Positions 23,801 through 33,415 of a DNA stretch of 64,000 nt are shown here, in pieces. Location of the stretch: NCBI GenBank assembly GCA_000149265.1, contig CH003124.1, forward strand, positions 41,962-105,961. The letters are read 5' to 3'. Position 1 is the stretch's first letter. Each line of letters starts with the position of its first letter. The stretch comes from Ciona savignyi. Its lineage: Eukaryota > Chordata > Ascidiacea > Phlebobranchia > Cionidae. The translations under genes and the position numbers were made by a program. The notes under the pieces are model-generated. The model made no database searches and was not told the origin of the DNA. It saw only the letters and a list, made by a program, of their open reading frames with translations.

Positions 23801-24991
23801 CTTTATGTAATGCATGCTAGGCATCTTTCCAAATAACACAACCAACTAGAACAGTTTTGAACCTGAAACCCTTCGGCTGAAAGATGATGCACTAACCCAC
23901 CAAGCTAATCGGTTGGCAGTGGGGGTTGTGAGTGTTGAGTGGAGAAACTAAAAGAAAGGAAAGCGGGAAGGAGGGAAACTGCACATTAAAATAAAGAATA
24001 TGACATTACAGTTAGTTTTAAACATGTGGTTGGAGTTAGGGTTAGTTCTGGGGTCGAGATAAGTGTATAGAGCAGGGTTTAAATTAGTTTTCGTAGTTTT
24101 AGTGAGCAGTTTCCCTTCTTTTAGTGTTGCCCTTGTAAAGTGACAATGCCAATTAAGTGGGGGTTGTGATTTCCAGGTGGCAGCTCAGAACTGCCGGAAA
24201 CGCAAGATCGACACGATATCCACAATGGAAGAGGACGTTGACATCCTCCGAGTGCGGAAGACAGATCTGGAGTTGGAACAAGATGACTTGGAACTCACCA
24301 AAGAGGAATTGAAGACTCGATACAATGCGCTCTACCAGCAGGTGTGGTTGGTTGGCAGTGCTCTGTGTGTGGATGGTGTTGTGGTAACACACGGGTAATC
24401 GGCAGATCACCTCGCGTCCACCGTCGGGTTACCGGAGCTATTGCAGTGTGTTTTTTTTCATATACTTCTTATAGGATAGGATATTCATGTTTATCCTTGT
24501 GAATTGGAAAACCAAGGGGGTTAGCAAACGGGCAATCGTCAGATCACCTCGCGCCCACTGTCGGGTTACCGGAGCTATTGCACTGTATTGTGTATGTTTC
24601 ACACGTACCTTTAACTTAGTAGAACCCATTAAGAAAAAGATAAGCACAAAATTTTGTGCAAAAAAGGACAAAAATCACTCTATAACCTGTTGTACTCACC
24701 GTGCATTTAGATATTCCGTTGTGCTGTGTATGATTAAGACGTTCCTTTAATATAGCAGAACCCATCAAGAGAAAGGGTAGCACAAAATTTGGTGCACAAA
24801 TGGACAAAAACCTCTTATTTTAGATATTCCGTTCGCTCCGAGATGACGCCGGCCGACCATACGACCCATCGCGCTACGCACTCGAGCAAGTGCAAGGAGC
24901 CGTCCTTCTCGTGCCAAGCAACATGAGCAGTAATGGTGGTGTGGATGGCGATTTCGACTTCTCCAAGGTTAAAATGGAGAAAAGGGAATAA
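8893..24991 (+). CDS. NFE2L: NFE2L/NRF (cap'n'collar bZIP), short NRF2-like isoform, 627 aa
   Basis: Exon 8855-8922 is bounded by TTTTTCAG and CAG|GTATGG. Its only coding is ATG at 8893 plus nine codons (MATDYFINTQ), ending in phase 0. Joined to the shared exon at 15992, which also starts in phase 0, it places DSDIMQLMYQQDVDLG within 30 residues of the N-terminus, as in vertebrate NRF2 (Neh2). This form has no membrane anchor, so it should be a soluble factor held by KEAP1 through the DLG and ETGE motifs and acting at antioxidant response elements with small Maf. Shared exons are listed under the long isoform. The choice of this first exon is inferred from splice signals and phase; a transcript would settle it. 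Confidence 0.6.
9950..10060 (+). repeat. SINE-B copy (second tRNA-derived SINE family)
   Basis: GTCGTGTGGCCGAATGGTTA (pol III A-box-like) is followed by an ACATATACCAACTT segment and a degenerate B-box region near GGATTTGAACC. Better copies are at 30965-31075 and 57485-57605. Confidence 0.7.
13433..13441 (+). promoter_or_regulatory. Possible ARE core upstream of the long isoform
   Basis: TGACGTGGC fits the antioxidant response element core TGACnnnGC and lies about 750 bp upstream of the long-isoform start. Autoregulation is known for NRF2-family genes, but a motif with six fixed bases can easily occur by chance. Confidence 0.2.
13681..14086 (+). promoter_or_regulatory. Putative internal promoter and 5'UTR intron, NFE2L long isoform
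   Basis: A CRE/AP-1-like TGACATCA (13689-13696) and a CACGTG E-box (13705-13710) precede a leader-like stretch. A strong donor, TCAAAG|GTAAAC, is at 14017 and an acceptor, TTTTACTGTAG, ends at 14086, giving a 70-nt intron. The next exon would run 14087-15104 and hold the ATG at 14193. Inferred from sequence only. Confidence 0.45.
14193..24991 (+). CDS. NFE2L: NFE2L/NRF (cap'n'collar bZIP), long ER-anchored NRF1-like isoform, 921 aa
   Basis: Fifteen phase-consistent coding exons: 14193-15104, 15992-16117, 16494-16577, 17172-17312, 17872-17952, 18735-18844, 19389-19507, 19872-20053, 20661-20828, 21264-21432, 21889-21936, 22450-22552, 23041-23230, 24177-24341, 24824-24991. Features in order: hydrophobic segment at residues 12-27 (like the NHB1 ER anchor of NRF1); sequons at N116, N131, N145 and N155; DLG at 318-320; STGE at 347-350 and ETGE at 356-359; acidic Neh4/5-like stretches; DSGVS at 687-691 (beta-TrCP degron); HNHTY at 732-736; CNC domain about 767-803; basic region about 804-821 with AAQNCRKRK; leucine zipper about 825-866; NEH3-like tail with DDAGRPYDPSRYAL. 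The family heterodimerises with small Maf proteins at antioxidant response elements and controls oxidative-stress and proteasome genes. The donor after exon 1 (GAG|GTTTGT) is weak. Without that splice the frame stops at 15131. Confidence 0.9.
15992..16117 (+). CDS. NFE2L: NFE2L exon 2: Neh2 DLG exon
   Basis: First exon shared by both isoforms. It encodes DSDIMQLMYQQDVDLG, matching the DIDLIDILWRQDIDLG-type start of Neh2, whose DLG motif is the weaker (latch) KEAP1 contact. The acceptor TTTGCAG has a decayed upstream twin at 15739. Confidence 0.9.
16494..16577 (+). CDS. NFE2L: NFE2L exon 3: STGE/ETGE exon
   Basis: Reads STGEFFVDGETGEHIPLS and on to a Lys-Lys end. ETGE is the high-affinity KEAP1 Kelch-binding motif. 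The preceding STGE resembles the KEAP1-interacting motif of p62/SQSTM1. The context VDGETGE is like NRF1. Confidence 0.92.
16651..16722 (-). repeat. tRNA-like element (pseudogene or SINE head) in intron 3
   Basis: On the minus strand TAGCCCAGTGGTTAGAGC is a near-perfect pol III A box and GAGTTCAATTC a B-box match at the right distance. The ends do not form a convincing acceptor stem, so I do not call a functional tRNA. Confidence 0.5.
16874..16940 (+). repeat. Second tRNA-like element, opposite strand
   Basis: TAGCTCATTCAGG followed by GAGTTCAATTC gives A-box-like and B-box-like sequences on the plus strand, about 150 bp from the minus-strand element. The B box is identical in both, which suggests one SINE or tRNA-pseudogene family. 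Confidence 0.4.
17325..17519. repeat. 24-bp minisatellite next to the exon 4 donor
   Basis: About eight units of GGTGTCTGGTTAATATGG plus TTACTT begin 12 bases after the donor at 17313. The first five or six are identical and the last ones diverge. The unit length is a multiple of three and stop-free in some frames on both strands, so it creates spurious open frames. Confidence 0.95.
20054..20660 (+). repeat. Intron 8: tandem decayed copies of the exon 9 acceptor
   Basis: Before the used acceptor at 20660, with exon start GCCCCCATGGA, similar junctions occur: TGTAG|GAACCCATGGAT (20208), TTTAG|GCACTCATGGAT (20291) and TGTAG|GAATG with ATGGATTT just downstream (20391). They are separated by AATATCCTAAAATAACATT-type blocks. 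Confidence 0.7.
20829..21263 (+). repeat. Intron 9: tandem array of 3' splice-site-like units
   Basis: Repeats of TTTCTATTTCA, then AATNATTTTATTA, fill the intron. The used acceptor is TTTCTATTTCACCAG (21263). A decayed twin, TTTTTGACCAGAATTATTTT, is near 20980. Confidence 0.65.
21264..21432 (+). CDS. NFE2L: NFE2L exon 10: Neh6-like phosphodegron exon
   Basis: A Pro/Ser-rich segment ends CDSDSGVSMEQSP. DSGxS is the beta-TrCP recognition motif. NRF2 has DSGIS and NRF1 DSGLS in the equivalent position, so KEAP1-independent SCF turnover is expected. Confidence 0.9.
21465..21700 (-). repeat. Two SINE-A fragments in intron 10
   Basis: Two successive partial copies, each with GTGAATGGGAAAACCAAG, ACACNNGGGCAATCGTCAGA and CACGTCCACTGNC blocks, both in reverse orientation. 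Confidence 0.85.
23041..23230 (+). CDS. NFE2L: NFE2L exon 13: CNC domain
   Basis: Encodes LNIPFTLDEIVMSPVEEYNE and then the segment ending KDIRRRGKNK. This is the 43-residue cap'n'collar domain that stands just N-terminal to the basic region and distinguishes this family from other bZIPs. Confidence 0.95.
23938..24137 (+). mobile_element. MITE copy in intron 13
   Basis: Same element as 33213-33415: GAAACTAAAAG, GGAGGGAAACTGCAC, an internal GGAGTTAGGGTTAGTTCTGG, then AGTGAGCAGTTTCCC and TTTTAGTGTTGCCC. It ends about 40 bp before the exon 14 acceptor. A 14-bp direct repeat, AGTGGGGGTTGTGA, flanks a slightly larger interval (about 23928 and 24156). Confidence 0.75.
24177..24341 (+). CDS. NFE2L: NFE2L exon 14: basic region and leucine zipper
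   Basis: VAAQNCRKRKID is the CNC-type DNA-contacting basic region (AAQNCRKRK). A heptad-rich acidic/Leu segment (LELEQDDLELTKEEL) follows, which dimerises with small Maf proteins. Confidence 0.97.
24370..24660 (-). repeat. SINE-A fragments in intron 14
   Basis: Two partial reverse copies carry the CGGGNAATCGNCAGATCACC and TCGGGTTACCGGAGCTATTG blocks. The tail TAGAACCCATTAAGAAAAAG abuts a duplicated stretch that includes a decoy exon 15 acceptor at 24710. Confidence 0.85.
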
Positions 24992-25140
24992 AGAACCGAC
25001 CTTTAACTCTGTACAGCGAACATAGTGGTACTGCGTTGTTTCAAACTAACAGTTGTGAACGATTCCTTCGTGTAAATTATTTAACTCCTTTTTGTTCCGT
25101 TTCTGTTCAAGAAGTTCCGATTTCCTTCCAAATAACCCGG

Positions 25141-25244
25141 TTTCAGGCGCCACCGTGTGGGAAATAATTTGTTCTTTCGGGCGCCACCGTGTGGGGAATA
25201 ATTCGTTCTTTCAGGCGCCACCTTGTGGGAACTGATTCATTCAA
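25141..25244. repeat. Three 34-bp direct repeats in the NFE2L 3'UTR
   Basis: GGCGCCACCGTGTGGG recurs at 25146, 25180 and 25214, with AATAATTTGTTCTTTC-like spacers. It lies 150-250 nt after the stop. An ATTAAA at 25351-25356 may be the poly(A) signal. Confidence 0.8.
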
Positions 25245-25599
25245 CTTAATATCTTCGTCGTCTCTTTCTTTATACTTTGTTAGCAAGTTTAGTTTCCTAT
25301 TTTCACAGTTTATTTTATGATCAGTCTTTTAAAATTGGCAAAAAGGGAAAATTAAAGTTCTCGCTTACTTTATAATCTGTCGTTTTTACTTTCTTAAGCT
25401 GAACTGAATAATTATGGGATGCTGTCTTATTTTTCAACAACCAACAGCCTTTTTAATATGTTCCCCGTGTAAATGCGATATTTCTATTTCTTATTATATT
25501 CTGGTTGTACATTTTGTAGCGAAAACTTACGAACATACAAATCAGAAAATCGTGGTTTATTATCTGGCTCTTCAAATAGGTACAAAGTCGACTGGATAG

Positions 25600-26660
25600 A
25601 ATATTCATATTTATCCCTGTGAGAGGGAAAAGTCCAGTTTAGAACCTTCAACCCTTCGTCTAAATGGCGACGCACAAACCCAAAATCTCTAGTCGAACGA
25701 GGTTTTCAAAGGGCGGCTGCTACTTTAATGAGTTTTACATCATGTTTGTGCCCGAGAATGGGAAAACCAAGGGGGTTAAATCATTGGCAATCGTTAGATC
25801 ACCTCGCGCCCACCGTCGGGTTTCGGGAGCTATGGCAGTGTGTTGTGTATGATACACACGTTTCTTTAATTTGGTAGAACCAATTGATTCGGTGGGTTCA
25901 GGCAATGTCCGTTAAGTGCCTTGCCCAAGGACACAACCGACTAGCTAGCGACCAAAAAATGGACAGTTGTTTTGGAAGTTAAATGGAAGTAGTTTATGGG
26001 CTTGTTAGATCCTGTTTTTTTCTTAAAGAGTAAAACACAAGAACGTTACCAATCGGGCAATCATCAGATCACGTCGGGCTACCGGAGCTATTGCAGTGTG
26101 TTGTGTATTTTGATTGGGACGGTTCCTAAATTTTAGTAGAACTTATTAATTTACTGTTTTTGGGCAATATCCACTTATTTTCTTGACTCAGGTGACTGCA
26201 ACCTTTACAACACAACCAAGTAGCTAGTGACCGGTTTAAACCTTTTGACTGAATGGCGACGCATTAACCCACCACGCTAATCGGTCGAATGTTTACCGTT
26301 GACATTAACGGTTTTTTTATTTAGTCAAAAAAGTTTGACTCGAATTTTCAAAGGACTCAAGTCAAGCATAAAGTAGTCATGTTTATCCCTGTAAATGGAA
26401 AAATCAAGGGGTTAACACACGGACAATCGTCAGTTCACCTCGCGCCCATCGTCGGGTTACCGGAGCTATTGCAGTGTGTTGTGTAATATCTATTTGGATC
26501 AATATGTATAGTTATAGGATAGGATATTCATGTTCATCCCCGTGAATGGAAAAAACCAATGGGGTTAACATACGGGCAATTATCAGATCACCTCGCACCC
26601 TGTCAAGTTACCGGAGCTATTGCAGTATGTTGTGTATGATTCAGACAAGACCTTGTAAAT
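25600..26660 (-). repeat. Cluster of SINE-A copies
   Basis: At least four full or partial reverse copies (about 25600-25950, 26035-26290, 26370-26500, 26515-26650) follow one another with little unique sequence. Each carries ACGGGCAATCGTCAGATCAC-like and GGTTACCGGAGCTATTGCAG blocks. No gene is seen between 25400 and 37100. Confidence 0.85.
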
Positions 26661-26899
26661 TCCGACTCCGGTCATTACAACAACTGTATAAATCAGTGTT
26701 TGGTTACTGTGTCGAAACTCAACGCATTATTAACTATGCATGTGAACGGCGAGACGGCGTGTGAATAATTAATGTAGATATTAAACCTGGTGCCGTCTGA
26801 TTGACCCTAAAACAAACGGATCCAAATTCCGTTCATTAATTATTAATAACAACGTCAACACGCAGTGACTTATTCCTATGGGGTTTGCGTCAGGCAGGC

Positions 26900-29580
26900 A
26901 GGAATACCGGATCGCTGTGACTTAGGGCAATCACCATCGCTTGTATATAAAGTGCATATTTGGGTTCTACTAAAACTGAAGGAATATTTCAATCATACAC
27001 AACACACTGTAATCTGAGGATTGCCCGTGTGGTAACGCTCCCTTATGTATTCGCGCGGTAATCTGAGGATTGCCCGTGTGGTAACGCTCCCTTATGTATT
27101 CGCGCGGTAATCTGACGATTGCCCGTGTGGTAACGCTCCCTTACGTATTTGCGAGGTAATCTGACGATTGCTCGTGTGGTAACGCTTCCTTACGTATATG
27201 CGAGGTTATCTGACGATTGCCCGTGTGGTAACGCTCCCTTACGTATTTGCGAGGTAATGTGACGATTACCCGTGTGGTAACGCTCCCTTACGTATTTGCG
27301 AGGTAATGTGACGATTACCCGTGTGGTAACGCTCCCTTACGTATTTGCGAGGTAATGTGACGATTACCCGTGTGGTAACGCTCCCTTACGTATTTGCGAG
27401 GTAATGTGACGATTACCCGTGTGGTAACGCTCCCTTACGTATTTGCGAGGTAATCTGACGATTGCCCGTGTGGTAACGCTCCCTTACGTATTCGCGAGGT
27501 AATCTGATGAGTGCCCGTGTGGTAACGCTTTCTTACGTATCCGCGAGGTAATCTGACGATTGCCCGTGTGGTAACGCTCCCTTACGTATTCGCGAGGTAA
27601 TCTGATGAGTGCCCGTGTGGTAACGCTTTCTTACGTATCCGCGAGGTAATCTGACGATTACCCGTGTGGTAACGCTCCCTTACGTATTTGCGAGGTAATC
27701 TGATGAGTGCCCGTGTGGTAACGCTTTCTTACGTATCCGCGAGGTAATCTGACGATTGCCCGTGTGGTAACGCTTCCTTACGTATTCGCGAGGTAATCTG
27801 ACGATTGCCCGTGTGGTAACGCTTTCTTACGTATTCGCGAGGTAATCTGACGATTGCCCGTGTGGTAACGCTTTCTTACGTATTCGCGAGGTAATCTGAC
27901 GATTGCCCGTGTGGTAACGCTTCCTTACGTATTCGCGAGGTAATCTGACGATTGCCCGTGTGGTAACGCTTTCTTACGTATTCGCGAGGTAATCTGACGA
28001 TTGCCCGTGTGGTAACGCTTTCTTACGTATTCGCGAGGTAATCTGACGATTGCCCGTGTGATAACGCTCCCTTAAGTATTCGCGAGGTAATCTGACGATT
28101 GCCCGTGTGGTAACGCTTTCTTACGTATTCGCGAGGTAATCTGACGATTGCCCGTGTGGTAACGCTTTCTTACGTATTCGCGAGGTAATCTGACGATTGC
28201 CCGTGTGATAACGCTCCCTTAAGTATTCGCGAGGTAATCTGACGATTGCCCGTGTGGTAACGCTTTCTTACGTATTCGCGAGGTAATCTGACGATTGCCC
28301 GTGTGGTAACGCTTTCTTACGTATTCGCGAGGTAATCTGACGATTGCCCGTGTGGTAACGCTTTCTTACGTATTCGCGAGGTAATCTGACGATTGCCCGT
28401 GTGGTAACGCTTTCTTACGTATTCGCGAGGTAATCTGACGATTGCCCGTGTGATAACGCTCCCTTACGTATTTGCGAGGTAATGTGACGATTACCCGTGT
28501 GGTAACGCTCCCTTACGTATTTGCGAGGTAATCTGACGATTGCCCGTGTGGTAACGCTCCCTTACGTATTCGCGAGGTAATCTGATGAGTGCCCGTGTGG
28601 TAACGCTTTCTTACGTATCCGCGAGGTAATCTGACGATTGCCCGTGTGGTAACGCTCCCTTACGTATTCGCGAGGTAATCTGATGAGTGCCCGTGTGGTA
28701 ACGCTTTCTTACGTATCCGCGAGGTAATCTGACGATTACCCGTGTGGTAACGCTCCCTTACGTATTTGCGAGGTAATCTGATGAGTGCCCGTGTGGTAAC
28801 GCTTTCTTACGTATCCGCGAGGTAATCTGACGATTGCCCGTGTGGTAACGCTTCCTTACGTATTCGCGAGGTAATCTGACGATTGCCCGTGTGGTAACGC
28901 TTTCTTACGTATTCGCGAGGTAATCTGACGATTGCCCGTGTGGTAACGCTTTCTTACGTATTCGCGAGGTAATCTGACGATTGCCCGTGTGGTAACGCTC
29001 CCTTACGTATTCGCGAGGTAATCTGACGATTGCCCGTGTGGTAACGCTACCTTACGTATTCGCGAGTTAATCCGACGATTGCCCGTGTGGTAACGCTTCC
29101 TTACGTATTCGCGAGGTAATCTGACGATTACCCGTGTGGTAACGCTCCCTTACGTATTCGCGAGGTAATCTGACGATTGCCCGTGTGGTAACGCTTCCTT
29201 ACGTATTCGCGAGGTAATCTGACGATTACCCGTGTGGTAACGCTTCCTTACGTATTCGCGAGGTAATCTGACGATTGCCCGTGTCGTAACGCTTCCTTAC
29301 GTATTCGCGAGGTAATCTGACGATTGCCCGTGTGGTAACGCTCCCTTTCGTATTCTCGAGGTAATCTAACGATTGCCCGTGTGGTAACGCCTCCTTACGT
29401 ATTCGCGAGGTAATCTGACGATTGCCCGTGTGGTAACGCTCCCTTTCGTATTCGTGAGGTAATCAAATGATTGCCCGTGTGGTAACGCTCCCTTACGTAT
29501 TCGCGAGTTAATCCGACGATTGCCCGTGTGGTAACGCTTTCTTTACTATTTCCATCCACGATAATAAAACATCAATATCC
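26900..29580 (+). mobile_element. SINE-A copy with a giant internal VNTR
   Basis: A SINE head (ending GGGTTCTACTAAAACTGAAG and CATACACAACACACTG) leads straight into the 49-bp array. After the array come ATTTCCATCCACGATAATAA and AACATCAATATCCTA, matching the normal SINE end (CCATTCACGGGGATAAACAT, then GAATATCCTATCC). So the array sits inside one SINE copy, and its unit derives from the SINE segment GATCTGACGATTGCCCGTGT. Confidence 0.75.
27009..29545. repeat. 49-bp tandem array, 52 monomers in perfect register
   Basis: The monomer contains AGGTAATCTGACGATTGCC, then CGTGTGGTAACGCT and YYCTTACGTATTCGCG. Equivalent positions 27013 and 29512 lie exactly 51 x 49 bp apart, so the array shows no net indel. 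Variants include GATGAGT monomers with TATCCGCG, monomers with GTGACGATTACC, and ones with GTGATAACG. Some blocks repeat with a 1078-bp offset (22 monomers). Confidence 0.95.
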
Positions 29581-30390
29581 TACCCTTCAACCAAGTATAG
29601 AACACCATCCCATACAACCACGAGTTTAAAGTATTTCTTGGAAGTTTAAATTCCGTTGATGAATGACGCATCCTTACAAGTATATTCTACCACATGATAC
29701 AAATCGCTAAAATTCACTTCGATCCATGTCTATCAATCATATGGAGTACCTTGTGTGTTTAGCTGAGATTCTGCTTACTTGCGAAAGCTTTAAATCAGGT
29801 GATTAAAGTCACATATTTGTAACAAGGTTAAACAACATCACACCACTAATATTATGCAACACCAATGTGTAAGTAATCTGCGATGTGTAAACTGCAATGT
29901 GTAATAAAAGTGTTCATTTACACAAGATTAAGCAACAGTTCAACTACAAATATTTTCATTCACCATAACAACAAATTGTCATTAAAAGGCGATTCATAGT
30001 TTTAAACTCAAATGTATGGTGTCGTTGCTTTTTCCCTTTCCTGCCATATTTATCATTTGAAAGTACCCAATTTTATTTCACTTGTCATTTATGGGATAAA
30101 ATCAACAAACAATTATTATCATCAATCATCATCCGTTAACGAGACATTTCACAGACGCTTGCTTCATATGTGCCACCGATAGCACAGCAGGTCGATGGCT
30201 TGCATGCAATAATCACAAACCAGATCTACCCTGAATAAAATGTCATTAAACAAGTTAAGCAATGTTTTCTACGACACAAACAACCATAAAGACAAATATG
30301 TGAGAGGTAAATACGGCAAAGGGAAATCGTAACCGGCTGGTTTATGGATCGGTTACCACGCCAAAAAATTTAAAAAAATACGTATGTTTT
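29546..30390. other. Unique AT-rich sequence, nothing recognised
   Basis: No exon chain, repeat family member or RNA gene could be supported here. Confidence 0.5.
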
Positions 30391-30639
30391 AGGGTATGGT
30401 CTTGTGGCCGAATTGTTAAAGCATCAGATAAATAACTTCTGTAGTTTTGCCGTTTTTTCCTGCTTTCTTAACTTAAAATAATTATGCCATTCTTCTTTAA
30501 TGTAATGAAGGAGCAAAAAATAAATTAAAATAAACTAAACATTACTCTTAAACGCCCCTTAACATAAGCCCCGATAACTCGACTGTGGGCACACGGTAAT
30601 TTGAGGCGCATTGCTTGGTGTACAAATTTATTTGTTAAA

Positions 30640-31275
30640 AGGTTGGTCATATGGTCGAACGGTTAACGCGACCGATACATGTTTGTACTGCTAACAATAT
30701 TAGTAACAAGCCCATCATGGGTTCGAAACTTGACTCAGTGAAAAAATAAATTTAATATTCCTTACGGTTAATACGATTTTCTTTTTCAGATTACTTGAAG
30801 TTTATAAATTTGGTGTTTTTCCTTGTAATGTAGCAAACAGTATAACTAACTTATTGCATTGAAGAGCACAGTTATGCTTCTGGGTGGCCAATAGACTAAG
30901 TGTGTGGTTTATTCGGACGAAGCGTTTGTGGGGTTTTGATGGATCTGCCTGTATGAAAAAAAAGTACGGTCGTGTGGCCAAATGGTTAACGCGACCGATA
31001 CATATACCGACTCTTATACTAAAAACGGTCCTGGTGACAAGGGGTTCGAAACTTGGCTCGCTAAAAAAAACAAAAAAAAACGGAAAGTCGTAACCGGATG
31101 GTTTATGGATCGGTTACCACGCCAAAGCACATAACGTCCGACTGCGTCTTACGTATATTTTAGGGTACTGTCGTGTGGCCGAATTGTTAAAGCGCCAGAT
31201 AAATATTGATTTCTATATAATAACCGGTCTTAGCCACAAGCCAATCTTGGGTTCTATACCCACCCCGGTATAAAT
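30640..31275 (+). repeat. Three SINE-B copies
   Basis: Copies at about 30640-30750, 30965-31075 and 31160-31275 read GTCGTGTGGCCRAATGGTTA, ACGCGACCGATACATATACC, then a GGTTCGAAACTTGRCTC B-box region and an A-rich tail. A box and B box indicate a tRNA-derived pol III SINE. Short open frames here are SINE-derived. Confidence 0.85.
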
Positions 31276-32423
31276 AAAATAAATGGGTTTATTATCAAAA
31301 ATAACGACCCAATATCAAATCTTTGCAGTATGGTGTTTTAAATACAGTCCAATTTATTACAGTGTGTATAAAACGTAATCGTCATAAAACGATAAAATCG
31401 AACGGTGCACAAAGCACACATGTCTGATGCATATTATGTTGGCGTCATCAAGAATACTCGGATGTTTGTCTTCTATTGTTTGCCGACGATTCGCATCTCT
31501 AAGATAAAATTGTTTTCTCTAGACTGGTGCGCAAAGGTTGCTTTGTCCCATATAGTAACTGGGCAAATTCAACGTGACAGTATAATACAGGGCGACTATT
31601 TATAAAGCTTGCAAGTTTGTTTGGGGTTATCGCGATCGACGCGTTTCGTGTGCATACATGTGTACAAGGATAGAACAAGCAAGTTGATCGTTTATTCGGC
31701 GAAGACGCAACTGTGGGTATATATACCAATATGGTTGTGAACTTTAGTTCTATATATATATACAGCCATGTAGAAGGTATAGATGAGCGATAAAAGTGCA
31801 GAGACGTTTCAGGTTTACAGGAACACATTGTCAAAAGTGGCGTTGTGCACAGAGTTATTTAAAAGATAGAATTTCTGATAAAAAAGCAGCATTAGATTAC
31901 AGCCATATTAATAATTAAATATTAGTGTTGTTATCTCTATTTAAATCAGTGTTAATATCAGTGCAGTATTAAAAAGTGTTTTTGTATTTTCTGTTTACTA
32001 CCGTTCTGTTTACTTTTTAGCGAAATGAACATACACCTCTTTTAGGAAAGTTAACACCCACGATTTCCATATCTAAAACAACAACTTTTGATAGATTATT
32101 ATAAATTAGTTAGCTGAAAAGGGAATTTCATGTTTATTTTTAGCACTGTGTTTTTTTTGACGAAAAGTAATCGATTCTTAACGCCTGGCTGCGTTTTGTT
32201 GATAGTAAATTCGTAGTTTTGGGGCGTTGTTTTTTTTCTAATCGAATTATCCAACGCTCGTAAAACAGCCTTGAAATTATGACGAATTTTGCGGCGAAAC
32301 ACTGCCAGCAGATCACGTACAACGAAACCCCCAAAAAGGCTGTATTTACATAGCATTTAACGAGTATATTGTTAAACGTTATACTGCATATCGCTTATTT
32401 ATGCGTCGGCATCTAGTAGTAAC

Positions 32424-32449
32424 TAGCTATATGCTTTTACATATAGCTA
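32424..32449. repeat. Small perfect hairpin
   Basis: TAGCTATATG and CATATAGCTA are exact reverse complements around a 6-nt loop. No U-tract or gene context gives it a function. Confidence 0.6.
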
Positions 32450-32479
32450 CAGGGCTTGATTGAACCTGATCACCCGTTG

Positions 32480-32900
32480 ATTTGTTCGTGTGGACGAATG
32501 GTTAGCGCGACCGATTCATAAACCAAAAAGCGAGTTGTTGACCAACCGATACAGCGGTCGAAATTTGACCTCGTGGAAAATTAAAAAAAAAAACACTTTA
32601 TTAATTATTACGTTTTTTTATTTAAGCTGCACCTTTGACCAATTACTGTAGACTTGTCCTAATTTTTGGGTTTTGTTTTGCAAATGGCAGTTGTTTTTGC
32701 CAGGTTAAGTTTTGAACCCACCATTGCCCCGTCCCGAAGACCTTTTTATACATAATCCTTGAAATGAATCAGACGCGCTAACCATTCGTCCACACAACCG
32801 TTTAAACCCAGTCTCGTTACTCAGACCAAGTTTTGCGCGTTTAATAGGGCGTTCCCAGGGCCGTTTTATATATATAATCCTTATTTTTTTATGAACCGGT
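32480..32900. repeat. Opposed SINE-B copies
   Basis: One copy is forward (32480-32590) and one or two are reversed (about 32690-32900). Their A-box regions are nearly complementary, so a transcript across both could fold into a long hairpin. Confidence 0.75.
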
Positions 32901-33212
32901 CCATACGACCGTTCTAACCGTGATTAGTCGCTCACTAGAGGAATATAACCGACATAATGTAGCGGACGTATTAGAGCACCGACGACAATGTTATTGCTTC
33001 ATTAACACCGGTAATAGGTTAACGATATTGTTCCAAACCCCATTAAGCTCTCCTATTTAGTCGGTGAATTGAATGGAGGTAATTGGTAATTACGACCGCG
33101 TATTCAAGTTTAATGAACGAATGGATTATCTGGTCGACCATTTACCACGTTTTACTAATAGCCCACCTACACACGTTTGTTAGTGGACCGCGGAATTACT
33201 TAGTAAGAATGA

Positions 33213-33415
33213 AGGAAAACTAAAAGAATGGAAAGGAGGGAAACTGCACACTTAAATAAAGATTATAGCGTTAAAGTTAGTGTTAAACATGGGGTTGGAG
33301 TTAGGGTTAGTTCTGGGGTTGAGATTAGTGTTTAGGGAAGGGTTAAAATTAATTTCCATAGTTTTAGTGAGCAGTTTCCCTTTTTTCCTTTTTCCACTCC
33401 TTTTAGTATTGCCCT
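33213..33415 (+). mobile_element. MITE, 203 bp, 9-bp target duplication
   Basis: Ends AGGAAAACTAAAAG and CTTTTAGTATTGCCCT form imperfect terminal inverted repeats, extended by GGAGGGAAACTGC against GCAGTTTCCC. TAAGAATGA flanks both sides (33204-33212 and 33416-33424). There is no coding capacity. A 9-bp duplication is typical of Mutator-like elements, while hAT makes 8; family assignment is tentative. Confidence 0.85.

Noticed and set aside
27009-29545. CRISPR-like array
   Set aside because: The units are contiguous with no unique spacers, the context is animal, and the monomer derives from a SINE.
30640-31275. Functional tRNA genes
   Set aside because: A and B boxes are present, but the acceptor and anticodon stems do not fold and an A-rich tail follows. 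These are SINE-B copies.
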